A DNA stretch of 40,281 nucleotides from Candidatus Melainabacteria bacterium (GTDB lineage: Bacteria > Cyanobacteriota > Vampirovibrionia > 2-02-FULL-35-15): contig JAHFBE010000015.1 in the NCBI GenBank assembly GCA_023250205.1, forward strand, positions 1-40,281, in the 5' to 3' direction. This document shows, piece after piece, positions 29,872-38,892 of the stretch; the first letter of the stretch is position 1; every line of letters starts with the position of its first letter. The notes under the pieces are model-generated. The model was not told the origin of the DNA, did no database searches, and saw only the letters and a list, made by a program, of their open reading frames with translations. The translations under genes and the position numbers were made by a program.

Positions 29872-30988
29872 TTATAACTTATCGCTTACAGTTGTCTTTA
29901 AATATTCCTGTATAAAATCATCTAAATCTCCATCTAAGACTCTTTGAACATCCCTGGTTTCATATTTTGTACGAGCATCTTTTACACGTCCTTCATCCAA
30001 GACGTAGGACCTAATTGCATTTCCAAAAGTAGCAGAAACAATATCTCCTTTAAGTTGTTTTATTTTTGCTTCATGTTCTTCCTGTAATTTTGCAAACAAT
30101 TTACTTCGTAATATTTCTAAAGCTCTTTCTTTATTTTGAAGCTGACTTCTCTCCTGATCACAGCGAACAACTATGCCACTTGGTATATGCCTGATTCTAA
30201 CTGCTGTTTCTACCTTATTTACATTTTGACCACCAGCACCACCTGAACGCATTGTATCGATCTCTAACTCTTCAGGTTTTATTTCTATCTTTGTTTCAAG
30301 CTCAGGAACTACTGGTGTTACTTCAAGTCCTGCAAAACTGGTTTGTCGACTATCTTTCCCCGATTTATACGGTGATTTTCTAACTAATCTATGTACACCT
30401 TTTTCTGCACTTAAATAACCATAAGCATAAGGACCAGTCACTTTAAATGTTGCACTTTTAATTCCTGCTTGCTCACCATCAGATCTTTCTAAAACTTCAA
30501 ATTTATATCCATGAAACATTTCTGCCCATCTTTGATACATTCGAAGAATCATTTCTGCCCAGTCCTGAGCATCAGTACCACCGGCTCCAGCATTAATAGA
30601 AACTATTGCATCAGAAATATCATATTCTCCAGATAAAAGCTGTTCTGTTTTATATGAGTTAAGCTCTTTTTCAAGCTTTGACATATCAGTTTCTAATTCA
30701 GTAAGAACATTTTTATCCTCTTCTTTTAATGCAATATCATAAAGTTCATTTAAATCAACAATTTTATTTGTCCAATGTAAGATTTTTTCTTTTTTATTTT
30801 TAAGAAAACTGAAGCTACTGCTTAGTTTTGCTGCATTTTGAGGATCATTCCAGGTGTCAGATTTTGCTAATTCTTCTTCTAAACTTTTTATCTCAGAATC
30901 AATTTTACACAGATCAAAGCAACCCCCTTATAGAGGTCCATAAGTCATTTAAACTTGCAAGTTTATTTTGCAGTTCTAGAGTATCCAT
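29872..30988 (-). CDS. prfB: Peptide chain release factor 2, with programmed +1 frameshift
   Basis: RF2 recognises UGA and UAA and releases the finished peptide. The first 24 codons ([20 protein letters not shown], then RGLL) run from the ATG at 30988 to an in-frame TGA at 30914-30916. A +1 shift at CTT TGA gives Leu-Asp and continues for 347 codons, 371 residues in total, close to the usual 365. The GGQ catalytic motif lies at 252-254 in [15 protein letters not shown]. The stop-codon-reading tripeptide, normally SPF at 205-207, is SPY here. The longest simple ORF (from 30684) is an internal fragment. An unknown gene ends 22 bp upstream on the same strand. Confidence 0.96.
30914..30928 (-). 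promoter_or_regulatory. RF2 +1 frameshift site
   Basis: Read on the minus strand: AGGGGG (30923-30928), three bases TTG, slippery CTT (30917-30919), stop TGA (30914-30916). This matches the E. coli prfB signal AGGGGG-TAT-CTT-TGA in order and spacing. Low RF2 slows termination at TGA and favours the shift, so the protein limits its own synthesis. Confidence 0.95.
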
Positions 30989-31010
30989 GGTTAAAAATAT
31001 ATCATAGAAA

Positions 31011-31307
31011 TCAATTATCCGAAAAAGGTTTTGCATTTTTTACTTGTCTTTCAAGAACATCACACCACTGAGTTTTACTTAAGCCTGAATAGAAAGAATA
31101 GTTTTCTTTTAAATCAGAGTCTTCTAACGTGGTTCTCTTTAAAATCCTGATTATCTCTTCAAGGGATTTTTGTCTAATAAGAAAATCATTTGAAGATGCT
31201 AATAGAAAACTTTTTCTGATTTTTCTAGGCCTGGTATATAAAGCATCAGGGAAAGAAACTCTCTTCCTGCTCCCAAAATCTACAGAAATTATCTTGCCCA
31301 CATCCAT
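31011..31307 (-). CDS. Hypothetical protein upstream of prfB, 98 residues
   Basis: I do not recognise the family. It begins MDVGKIISVDFGSRKR, which is slightly reminiscent of actin-fold or Holliday-resolvase N-termini but too short to claim. The middle is basic and Ser/Leu-rich, and the end has QWCDVLERQVK. It has no ribosome-binding site. Its stop is 22 bp before the prfB start, so the two are probably co-transcribed. It is a small soluble protein of unknown role. Confidence 0.55.
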   Translation of the reverse strand: MDVGKIISVDFGSRKRVSFPDALYTRPRKIRKSFLLASSNDFLIRQKSLEEIIRILKRTTLEDSDLKENYSFYSGLSKTQWCDVLERQVKNAKPFSDN

Positions 31308-31432
31308 CGTATATATTTAAATATCAGTTTTGGAGAGATGTTTTCAAGTTAAAACCTTAAAATCTAACAATTTTGTAAATAGTTAAAGCCTATCAATCAA
31401 TTTTCCTTAACCAAATCAGAGATTTTACCGGG

Positions 31433-31461
31433 TTGAATTTCTGATTCACAAAAGATACTAT
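31433..31461 (+). promoter_or_regulatory. Likely sigma-70-type promoter for the gene at 31501
   Basis: TTGAAT (31433-31438) and TACTAT (31456-31461) are separated by exactly 17 bases. The start point would fall near 31468, giving a leader of about 33 bases that contains AAAGGAG just before the ATG. It is the best complete promoter seen in the window. Confidence 0.6.
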
Positions 31462-31500
31462 ATATCCTAATAACAATAAGGAAATTAAAGGAGAAAAATT

Positions 31501-31803
31501 ATGACAGGAGAAGTATTTTTACTTGGACCAACTTATATAGTAGGACAATCAAAAGGAATAACAGACTTTGCAGCTACACTTGCAAAGAAATCAGGAGGCA
31601 ACCTTATTACAGATAAAATTGGTTATCCAACAACACAATATGCTGTTAGAAAAACAGTTACTGAGCTTGCAAAAGGAAATGATGTTGTAGTTGATGCCGG
31701 CAGAATGCCTTCTATAGTTGAGGCAATTCAGCAAGACCCAAGAATTACACCAGCACTTAGAACAAGACTTCATATCTTCCAAGGCCCTACTAATCCAAAC
31801 TAA
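31501..31803 (+). CDS. Small unknown protein with strong expression signals, 100 residues
   Basis: No family is recognised. The sequence is balanced and soluble-looking: EVFLLGPTYIVGQSKGITDF, then AATLAKKSGG, a conserved-looking VVVDAGRMPSIVEAIQQDP and an RTRLHIFQGPTNPN tail. A good promoter, a consensus AAAGGAG ribosome-binding site and a strong downstream hairpin suggest a well-expressed single gene. It has no signal peptide or cysteines. It might be a small structural or carrier protein, but no function is proposed. Confidence 0.75.
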   Translation: MTGEVFLLGPTYIVGQSKGITDFAATLAKKSGGNLITDKIGYPTTQYAVRKTVTELAKGNDVVVDAGRMPSIVEAIQQDPRITPALRTRLHIFQGPTNPN

Positions 31804-31831
31804 ACAATAAGTGTGTTTTTACTGTTTTAAG

Positions 31832-31873
31832 TAATGCTTAGTACCTGTCAATTAGTTGATGGGTACTTCATTA
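31832..31873. terminator. Strong hairpin after the gene at 31501
   Basis: AGTACC-TGTCAA (31840-31851) pairs with TTGATG-GGTACT (31856-31867) around a TTAG tetraloop, 12 pairs including wobbles. A further TAATG/CATTA pairing lies outside. No immediate U-run follows, so it could be a terminator or a stabilising 3' structure. The rest of the gap up to 31994 shows only the AAGGGG ribosome-binding site of the next gene. Confidence 0.5.
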
Positions 31874-31994
31874 TGAGTAATTTGTGTTTTTCAGCCATTT
31901 AAAATATTTAACCTTACTTTAAACAACTAATGGTACTATCCCCGAAACGTTCTTGTTATTAGTAGATACTACTATTGTTTTTAAGGGGAAAAAT

Positions 31995-32945
31995 ATGGCT
32001 GTTGAATCAACACAAGTTACTAATAACCCAAACACTCCTAATAATCACGTACAGGAAGAAATTGATGAAACTTTAAAACAACAAGTGGAAAAATTAATAG
32101 AGAAGTACGGAGAGAATGTAGTAATAATTGATGGAAGTAAATTAAATGGAGCTGGAATAATTACTGACTCTCAAGGACATGTACATGCCCCTGGCATACT
32201 GCATCAAAACTCTAATTCTTCAGCAAATGCAATATATATAATAGAACCTACTTTAGAAGACACAAATCCACTACCATCTGATGACCCGCTACCTCGACCT
32301 GATGATCCACCACCTCCTCCAGTTGATCCTATTATCATTGCTGCAAATGAAATGGGAAGAATCCTTGGAGATCCTCACTTCTATGGTTTTGAAGGAAATG
32401 GAGAATACTTTGATGTAATGGGTAAAGCCGGTGAAACTTATAATCTCATTAGTGATAAAGATGTCCAGGTAAACGGACAATTTATTGGTGGAGGAGCTAC
32501 TTTACTTGGAGATGTTGGTATTAAAGCAGGGAATGACAAAATAAAATTTAATACTGATCGTACTGCCCCAACTATAAACGGAAAACAGCTTACTGTTGGA
32601 GAAACAGTAAAGCTCGACAAATGCACTGTTACTTGGGACGGAAATTCTTTAACTGTTACAACCAATGAGTATGAAATAAAAGTTTCTCAATACACAATGG
32701 AAGTTAAAACTGGCGCTAATGGTGTATTCACTGATGGAGTAATGCCACACGGTCTTCTTGGTCAAACTGCAGATGAAAATAATATTGCACAACATGGTAC
32801 CGGAAATAACGGAGAAGGTGCTATTGAAGGAGTTTACACAGATTATAAAGTTGCTGATTTATTCTCTGATGATTTCAAATACAACAAATATAACTCCAAT
32901 AAATATGGATTAAATGTTATTGAAGAAGAGAAAGAAGAAGTTTAA
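31995..32945 (+). CDS. VWD-domain-like protein with proline-rich linker
   Basis: From the ATG at 31995 (AAGGGG just upstream) the protein has 316 residues; a longer frame from 31953 is less likely. Residues 20-90 are polar and predicted soluble. A proline/aspartate linker spans about 91-111 (PSDDPLPRPDDPPPPP). From about 121 there is a von Willebrand type D-like domain: ILGDPHFYGFEGNGEYFD, GETYNLISDKDVQVNGQF, then VMPHGLLGQTADEN, as in VWD modules where GDPHF and the GLLGQ turn are hallmarks. The tail is acidic. No signal peptide is seen, which is odd because VWD proteins are normally extracellular. Export by another route is possible. Confidence 0.75.
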   Translation: MAVESTQVTNNPNTPNNHVQEEIDETLKQQVEKLIEKYGENVVIIDGSKLNGAGIITDSQGHVHAPGILHQNSNSSANAIYIIEPTLEDTNPLPSDDPLPRPDDPPPPPVDPIIIAANEMGRILGDPHFYGFEGNGEYFDVMGKAGETYNLISDKDVQVNGQFIGGGATLLGDVGIKAGNDKIKFNTDRTAPTINGKQLTVGETVKLDKCTVTWDGNSLTVTTNEYEIKVSQYTMEVKTGANGVFTDGVMPHGLLGQTADENNIAQHGTGNNGEGAIEGVYTDYKVADLFSDDFKYNKYNSNKYGLNVIEEEKEEV

Positions 32946-32970
32946 TTCAAAGATTTCATAGAAGAATTTA

Positions 32971-34854
32971 TTACTTTATCGTAGCCAATAAAACAGTAAT
33001 GTCAGCGGGTGAAACCCCACCTATCCTTGATGCCTGCCCTATAGTAATCGGTTTAATTTTATCCAGCTTTTCTCTAGCTTCATTTGATAAGTGAATTAAT
33101 TTTTTAAAATCAAGCGATGAAGGTATTTTTATTTTTTCAAATTTATCCTGTTGTGTAATCTGCAACAACTGTCGATTTATATATCCTTCATATTTAATCT
33201 CAGTTTCAATTTCGTATTCAGGAATATCAAATTCTATGTCATTGCAAGCCTCAGGCGAAGCAATGACACCTCGAGAAAGTTCATTTACACATTTATAAGT
33301 TACTCCTGTCCTTTTTAAAAGATCAAGTAAGCTAATTGGTTCATCAATATCTTGATCATATTTGTCTAATATATTTTTATTTTCAGTAGTAGGTTGAACT
33401 TTAGTTTTTTTAAGTCTGGATTTTTCATTTTTTATTTTTTCCATTTTGTCATTAAATACTTTCCATCTAAAATCATCTACAAGACCAATCTCCCTTCCAA
33501 GAGGTGTTAATCTTTGGTCTGCATTATCTTGCCTTAAAAGCAATCTATACTCAGAACGAGAAGTAAGCATTCTGTACGGCTCATCCATTTCTTTTGTAAC
33601 TAAATCATCTATCAAAGTCCCTATATAACTTGAATTACGTTCAAAAGTTAACGGTTCCAAATCTTTCACATATCTACTTGCATTTATTCCAGCTACAATT
33701 CCCTGTGCAGCAGCTTCTTCATATCCACTGGTACCAAGAACTTGACCAGCAATAAAAAGTCCTTCAACATTTTTTGACATAAGACCGTGGTTAAATTGGA
33801 CTCCCGGGAAGTAATCATACTCAACAGCATATGCAGGTCTTACAATTAAAGCATTTTCAAGCCCTGGAAGTGAACGTACAATATCCCACTGAATTTCTAT
33901 AGGTAAACTTGTTGAACAACCTTGCAGATAGATTTCATTTGTATTTCTTCCCTCCGGTTCTAAAAATAAATGGTGAGAGGGTTTGTCTTTAAACCTAACT
34001 ACTTTATCTTCAATTGATGGACAATATCTGGGACCTACGCATTCTATTATTCCTGCATAGATAGGAGACTTATCTAAATTAGCTCTGATTATTTCATGAG
34101 TTCTTTCACTTGTTCTTGTTAAGTGGCATGGTACTTGTTTACGAATTATTCTATCTGGTAAAAAAGAAAAAAATGATGGACTTGCATCACCCCAATGTTC
34201 TTCTAACACAGAAAAATTTATTGTTTTGCCATCAAGCCTTGGAGGAGTACCAGTTTTAAGTCTTTTGGATTTAAAACCAAGAGAAACAAGATATTCTGTT
34301 AGACCATAAGAAGCAAACTCTCCTGCTCTTCCAGCAGAATTAGATTTCAAACCAACATGAACTTTCCCAGAAAGAAATGTACCTGTTGTTATTATTACTG
34401 CATTTCCATAGATCCTTTCACCTAACGAAGTCTCTATCCCTTTAATCTTGCTTAATTGTGAAGTTTCTTCAACAATTAGACCTGTTACCATTGCTTGATA
34501 TATATCTAAACTGGGTATATTTTCTAGGTAATTCTTGACCCAACATGAATACTCTTTTTTGTCAGATTGAGCTCTAAGTGATCTTACTGCAGGGCCTTTA
34601 CTAGCATTAAGTGTTTTAAGTTGTAAATAAGTAGCATCAGCAGCAATTCCCATTAAACCACCAAGAGCATCAATCTCTTTTACAAGATGTGATTTAGCTG
34701 GACCACCTACTGCGGGATTACATGGCATTAATGCAATTGTGTCAAGGTTTAATGCAAGAAGTAATGTTTTTGCACCAAGCTTACTTGCAGCATGAGCTGC
34801 TTCACAACCTGAGTGCCCTGCTCCAACTACAATAATGTCGTAAAATCTATCCAT
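32971..34854 (-). CDS. mnmG: tRNA uridine-5-carboxymethylaminomethyl(34) synthesis enzyme MnmG (GidA)
   Basis: A 627-residue FAD enzyme that works with MnmE to modify U34 of several tRNAs. The N-terminal VVGAGHSGCEAA is the FAD-binding loop; MPCNPAVGGPAKSHLVKEIDALGG, TGTPPRLDG, GTSGYEEAAAQG and MLTSRSEYRLLLRQDNAD are family signatures. The C-terminal helical domain ends with ASRIGGVSPADITVLL. Residues 530-539 (VIASPEACND) are exactly encoded by a 30-bp short form of the family A repeat and lie between LSRG and the IEFDIPEYE segment, a surface region before the last domain. The partner mnmE is not in the window. It is divergent from the HD gene. Confidence 0.96.
   Translation of the reverse strand: MDRFYDIIVVGAGHSGCEAAHAASKLGAKTLLLALNLDTIALMPCNPAVGGPAKSHLVKEIDALGGLMGIAADATYLQLKTLNASKGPAVRSLRAQSDKKEYSCWVKNYLENIPSLDIYQAMVTGLIVEETSQLSKIKGIETSLGERIYGNAVIITTGTFLSGKVHVGLKSNSAGRAGEFASYGLTEYLVSLGFKSKRLKTGTPPRLDGKTINFSVLEEHWGDASPSFFSFLPDRIIRKQVPCHLTRTSERTHEIIRANLDKSPIYAGIIECVGPRYCPSIEDKVVRFKDKPSHHLFLEPEGRNTNEIYLQGCSTSLPIEIQWDIVRSLPGLENALIVRPAYAVEYDYFPGVQFNHGLMSKNVEGLFIAGQVLGTSGYEEAAAQGIVAGINASRYVKDLEPLTFERNSSYIGTLIDDLVTKEMDEPYRMLTSRSEYRLLLRQDNADQRLTPLGREIGLVDDFRWKVFNDKMEKIKNEKSRLKKTKVQPTTENKNILDKYDQDIDEPISLLDLLKRTGVTYKCVNELSRGVIASPEACNDIEFDIPEYEIETEIKYEGYINRQLLQITQQDKFEKIKIPSSLDFKKLIHLSNEAREKLDKIKPITIGQASRIGGVSPADITVLLATIK
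33238..33267. repeat. Palindromic repeat family A, copy 5 (30-bp form inside mnmG)
   Basis: GTCATTGC and GCAATGAC frame a 14-base centre. The outer arms of family A are kept but the inner arms are gone, as if internally deleted. The length is a multiple of three and both ends fall on codon borders of mnmG. Confidence 0.85.
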
Positions 34855-34914
34855 AAGAATTACATACTTACCTAAAATTATTGTACGATAAGACCCAGGT
34901 TAACAGAAACTACA

Positions 34915-36546
34915 ATGGAAAATAAAATCAAAAACACTGGAAAAAACTCTTTATTAGATGGTATTTCCATAATTAAAAGAAATGGAAACACAGATCAGAA
35001 GTATACAAATCCATCGACAAAGCCAACTAATGTAGAAGGACATTATCCTCGTTTTATGTTACATGGAGCAATTAATCTCCTTAAAGAAGACCTTAGAGAA
35101 TTAAGCATTATATTAGAAAGTTTTGTCCCATCCCTGGACAAAATTGGAATCCAATTAAACCAAACAAATTCACTAATAAAAGAAATAATTACAGGTACAG
35201 AAATATTTAGAAGACTAAAAGGGATCAGCCAGGTAGAGCTTCTTCCTTTTGCATTTAAACAAGTGCCATGGTTCACAAGATACACACATTCATGCCTAAC
35301 CTTTGTCTTTGGTGAGTATGTAGTTAATAAATTAGAAAAAAGTCTAAAGTTTAACCCTGTTGATCAGGAAGCTATTAAACTTTGCTTTTTAATTCATGAT
35401 CTTGGACACGGACCTTTTAGCCATCTTACTGAAAGAGCTTTTAAGAAACCAAGGGGTAGAGGCGGCAAGATTCCAAAGGAATATGATCATGAATACTGGA
35501 CAATAATTCTTTTAAATGAATTAAAAGATCAATTATTTGATATTAAGGAAAATCCATACCTAAAGAAAAAGTTAAATGAGTCAGAGAGATTTAATCTGAA
35601 TGTCTTCTCAAGAGCAATTAAAATAATTTCAAAAGAAGACAATAGCTTATTCACCCAACTCCTTTCAAGCCAGGTTGATTTAGATCGATTATCAAATTAT
35701 TTAGGTGACAGGCTTGTTGTAAATGCCATTCTGGAAGATGATGATGTAAAGAATGAAACCATGGTAAAACATTTAAGTTCTTCAACTGATGTTGTTGATA
35801 ATTTAAAAAGAATAATGAATAACTTTTGTGTATTGGAAAAAGATGAGAATGGAAATCGTTGTAAGCCTTATATGGCAATCCATGAGGATGCTGTAAGCCC
35901 ATTGATTCATTATTTGTTAGACAGGCATATAATCCGATATTATCTCTTAAAGCATTATAGAAGAGAGGCTTCAAATAACTTGCTGGAAAAGATTTTGTTA
36001 AGATCTCAGCAACTTGTAAGAAGCAATCAAATTGACTTACTTGGAAAGACTGATCTTCTAATTCAGACCTGGTTATTTGGAAATCATACAGAAGCTGAAT
36101 TTGTAGAAATGGATGATCAGCTTTTATTTAACCAGATTAGGAAATGGGGAAAAAACACAAAAGATGAGATTCTTAGAGATTTGACATTAAGGTTTACTGC
36201 TCATAATTTCTTCCATGCATATTCCTGTGAGAAAAATGGGAAACCATTTCCTCCAGGTAAAGAAAATGTTGAAAAAACAAAAAAATATGTTGCAAAAGAA
36301 ATGAAGAGAAAAGCTTTTTCTAATATAAATGAAGAACTTCTAGGAGAGTACTATTTTACCTATGACGAAACAACTTCAAAGCCCTATCATGTAGATAAGG
36401 ATGAAATAATGATTCTTACCTCAAATAAAAAAGTTAAAAAACTATCTAAATATATTAAGGATACAAAAAGTGAACTTGGCGAATTACTTTTAAATTCTGA
36501 ATTTGAAAGATATTTATTTATAGTCCCAACTGAAATCAATTTGTAA
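34915..36546 (+). CDS. HD-domain phosphohydrolase, SAMHD1/dGTPase-like
   Basis: A 543-residue cytosolic protein. The HD metal site is visible as RYTHSCLTF (His125), LIHDLGHGPFSH (His161, Asp162) and SSQVDLDRLSNYLGD (Asp255). The order and the GHGPFSH and DLDRL segments match the SAMHD1/YpgA-type HD family, whose members cleave dNTPs or other nucleotides, for example to control dNTP pools. The first 60 residues are polar and not conserved; the C-terminal 200 residues are charged and helical, perhaps for oligomerisation. It stands alone, 60 bp from divergent mnmG. The substrate is inferred from the family only. Confidence 0.85.
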   Translation: MENKIKNTGKNSLLDGISIIKRNGNTDQKYTNPSTKPTNVEGHYPRFMLHGAINLLKEDLRELSIILESFVPSLDKIGIQLNQTNSLIKEIITGTEIFRRLKGISQVELLPFAFKQVPWFTRYTHSCLTFVFGEYVVNKLEKSLKFNPVDQEAIKLCFLIHDLGHGPFSHLTERAFKKPRGRGGKIPKEYDHEYWTIILLNELKDQLFDIKENPYLKKKLNESERFNLNVFSRAIKIISKEDNSLFTQLLSSQVDLDRLSNYLGDRLVVNAILEDDDVKNETMVKHLSSSTDVVDNLKRIMNNFCVLEKDENGNRCKPYMAIHEDAVSPLIHYLLDRHIIRYYLLKHYRREASNNLLEKILLRSQQLVRSNQIDLLGKTDLLIQTWLFGNHTEAEFVEMDDQLLFNQIRKWGKNTKDEILRDLTLRFTAHNFFHAYSCEKNGKPFPPGKENVEKTKKYVAKEMKRKAFSNINEELLGEYYFTYDETTSKPYHVDKDEIMILTSNKKVKKLSKYIKDTKSELGELLLNSEFERYLFIVPTEINL

Positions 36547-36612
36547 GAAAAATCTTTCACCTGAAAGTATTGACTAATCCCATTGGTAATGTAAGAATTA
36601 CTAAATTAGTAT

Positions 36613-37095
36613 ATGCCTCCAATCACCCTTAGTTTAGGTCTTATTACCCCAAGACGTAATTATCCTTATAACTCTAGGCTTGATATTCAACCCGGAGTAT
36701 ACAAAGCTTGTGGGACTAACCTTGGATACTGTGACCCAGATACTGCTTTTGATAGTTTTCAATGTAAAGGTGGAGATATAAACGAACAACTTCTTCTCTT
36801 TAAAAATACTTTTATCCCTGAAGATGGTTTAAAAACAAAATCTAAAAACAATATCATTGGTTACAGATATGAACCAGATACACAAATATTATTTATAGGG
36901 GTTAGAGAAGAAGGAGAGACTTCAAATAAAATTCATGAAGTTCCTATTGCTTCAATAAATCCAAGTACAAAAATTGAACTTTCTATTTCAGGAAACGAGC
37001 AATGGCAAATTAATGTTGAACGTTCAAATGAAAAGACTACCTATATACTAACCAAACAAGAAAAAAGAGATATTGTTAACAAATCGGCAGCTTAA
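36613..37095 (+). CDS. Hypothetical protein, 160 residues
   Basis: No family is recognised. It opens PPITLSLGLITPRRNYPYNS and has three cysteines in the first third (GVYKACGTNLGYCDPD, FQCKGG). Later it is beta-like and hydrophilic (QILFIGVREEGE, KIELSISGNEQWQINVERS). It has no signal peptide or membrane segment. It ends KSAA, and its TAA overlaps the TAA of convergent cysE in a shared TTAA. A small CTTTC/GAAAG stem lies 50 bp upstream; no ribosome-binding site is obvious. It may be a small beta-rich binding protein, which is unproven. Confidence 0.6.
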   Translation: MPPITLSLGLITPRRNYPYNSRLDIQPGVYKACGTNLGYCDPDTAFDSFQCKGGDINEQLLLFKNTFIPEDGLKTKSKNNIIGYRYEPDTQILFIGVREEGETSNKIHEVPIASINPSTKIELSISGNEQWQINVERSNEKTTYILTKQEKRDIVNKSAA

Positions 37096-37862
37096 ATGCC
37101 CATTCCATGTATAAAGTCATCAATGTTTTGCATCGTATCTTTTTTCGATTGAGAACCATTTCCTTCTATCTCGGGCATTGATTGTTGATCAAGAATCTTA
37201 TCTATCCCCTTACAATTTGTCTCCTTTGACAAAACTCTTATTGCTGATTCAAGCTCTTTTATTTTTGTAACCAAACACTTGATAGCATCTGCTTCTGGAT
37301 CTGGCAAAAGATTGTGATTCAAAGAATCTCGTTCTGAGATTTTTCTTCCTTCATAAAGAACTATTCTTGCAGGAATACCCACTACTGTTGAATTAGCAGG
37401 AACATCTTTTAAGACAACTGAGTTAGCACCAATTTGACAATTGTCCCCAATATTAATATTTCCTAGAATTTTTGCTCCACAACCTACAACAATATTATTC
37501 CCAAGAGTAGGATGCCTTTTTACTCTTTTCGTACTTGTACCACCAAGTGTTACACCCTGATAAATTACTACATCATTACCCACTTCAGTAGTTTCACCAA
37601 TTACAACTCCTTTACCATGATCAATAAAAACTCTTTTTCCAATCCTTGCTCCTGGGTGAATTTCAATACCAGTAATCCACCTGGAAATATGAGATATCAG
37701 TCTGGGTATAACCGGAATTCTTAATTTATAAAACAAGTGTGCAAATTTATGAAATATCAGAGCATGTATTCCCGGATAACAAAGAAAAACTTCCAGCCAC
37801 ATCCCACTTGCAGGATCTTTTTTCTGGATATTTTTTATTTCATCGTTTAGCCAAAATAACAT
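37092..37862 (-). CDS. cysE: Serine O-acetyltransferase
   Basis: A 256-residue left-handed beta-helix enzyme that acetylates serine to O-acetylserine, the substrate of CysK. The N-terminal helical part leads into the hexapeptide repeats: ITGIEIHPGARIGKRVFIDHGKGVVIGE in outline, with the catalytic His in FIDHGKG, then VTLGGTS, HPTLGNNIVVGCGAKILG and IGANSVVLKDVP. The last 70 residues form a polar tail, longer than in short CysE forms. It lies 8 bp after cysK; AAGGAA overlapping the cysK end acts as its ribosome-binding site. The pair forms a cysteine synthesis operon. Confidence 0.93.
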   Translation of the reverse strand: MLFWLNDEIKNIQKKDPASGMWLEVFLCYPGIHALIFHKFAHLFYKLRIPVIPRLISHISRWITGIEIHPGARIGKRVFIDHGKGVVIGETTEVGNDVVIYQGVTLGGTSTKRVKRHPTLGNNIVVGCGAKILGNINIGDNCQIGANSVVLKDVPANSTVVGIPARIVLYEGRKISERDSLNHNLLPDPEADAIKCLVTKIKELESAIRVLSKETNCKGIDKILDQQSMPEIEGNGSQSKKDTMQNIDDFIHGMGI

Positions 37863-37870
37863 TTATTTCC

Positions 37871-38839
37871 TTACCTAGAAGCAACTGCTTCTGGTTTTAC
37901 AAGATCTGCAAATAATGCAGTAGACAAATATCTTTCACCGGTACTTGGAAGTATAGTTACTATTAATTTACCTTTATTTTCTGGTCTCTTGCCTACTTCT
38001 AATGCTGCATATACAGCAGCTCCTGAGCTTATTCCAGCAAGTATCCCTTCTTCTTTAGCAAGCTTACGTCCAAATTCTAAGGCTTGATCACTGGTAACAT
38101 GAAATATTTCATCAATAACTGATTTGTCCAGAATATCCGGGATAAAACCAGCTCCAATTCCTTGAATTTTATGAGGGGAAGGTTGTCCACCAGATAAAAC
38201 AGGTGATTCTTTAGGCTCTATTGCAATCATTTTTAAAGATGGTTTTTTAGATTTCAAGACCTGACCACACCCGGTAATTGTTCCACCAGTACCAACACCA
38301 CTAATAACAATATCTACTTTCCCGTCAGTATCATTCCAAATTTCAGCAGCAGTAGTAGTTCTATGAACTAAAGGGTTTGCAGGATTATTAAATTGTTGAA
38401 GCATGTATGCATTTGGGGTTTCTTTTACAATTTCTTCTGCCTTTGCAACAGCACCCTTCATTCCCATTGCACCAGGAGTCAATACAAGCTCTGCACCAAG
38501 AGCTTTTAAAAGAATTCTCCTCTCCAAGCTCATAGTATCAGGCATAGTAAGAATCAATTTATATCCCTTTGCAGCAGCAACAAATGCAAGCGCAATTCCA
38601 GTATTTCCACTGGTCGGTTCAACAAGCACAGTTTTCTCAGGTTTTATTTTTCCTTCTTTTTCTGCTTCACGAATCATGCTTACACCAATTCTGTCTTTAA
38701 CTGAGCCAAGCGGATTCTGGCTTTCCAATTTACATGCAATTATTGTAGAAGGATCCAAGCCATATTGCTTATTTAATTTATTTAGTCTGACTAGTGGTGT
38801 CCCACCAATTAATTCAGTTATATCATTTGCAATTTTCAT
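37871..38839 (-). CDS. cysK: Cysteine synthase (O-acetylserine sulfhydrylase)
   Basis: From the ATG at 38839, which has AAGGAG about seven bases upstream, the protein has 322 residues; a frame from 38863 would add eight residues without support. This PLP fold type II enzyme makes cysteine from O-acetylserine and sulfide. Lys48 in NPLGSVKDR binds [15 protein letters not shown] is the substrate loop, [10 protein letters not shown] holds the phosphate, and [12 protein letters not shown] and AGISSGAAV are typical. It is the first gene of the cysK-cysE operon. Confidence 0.95.
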   Translation of the reverse strand: MKIANDITELIGGTPLVRLNKLNKQYGLDPSTIIACKLESQNPLGSVKDRIGVSMIREAEKEGKIKPEKTVLVEPTSGNTGIALAFVAAAKGYKLILTMPDTMSLERRILLKALGAELVLTPGAMGMKGAVAKAEEIVKETPNAYMLQQFNNPANPLVHRTTTAAEIWNDTDGKVDIVISGVGTGGTITGCGQVLKSKKPSLKMIAIEPKESPVLSGGQPSPHKIQGIGAGFIPDILDKSVIDEIFHVTSDQALEFGRKLAKEEGILAGISSGAAVYAALEVGKRPENKGKLIVTILPSTGERYLSTALFADLVKPEAVASR

Positions 38840-38892
38840 AACTTTCTCCTTATAAACTAACACAATTATATAACAGAGTTAAAACAACAATT

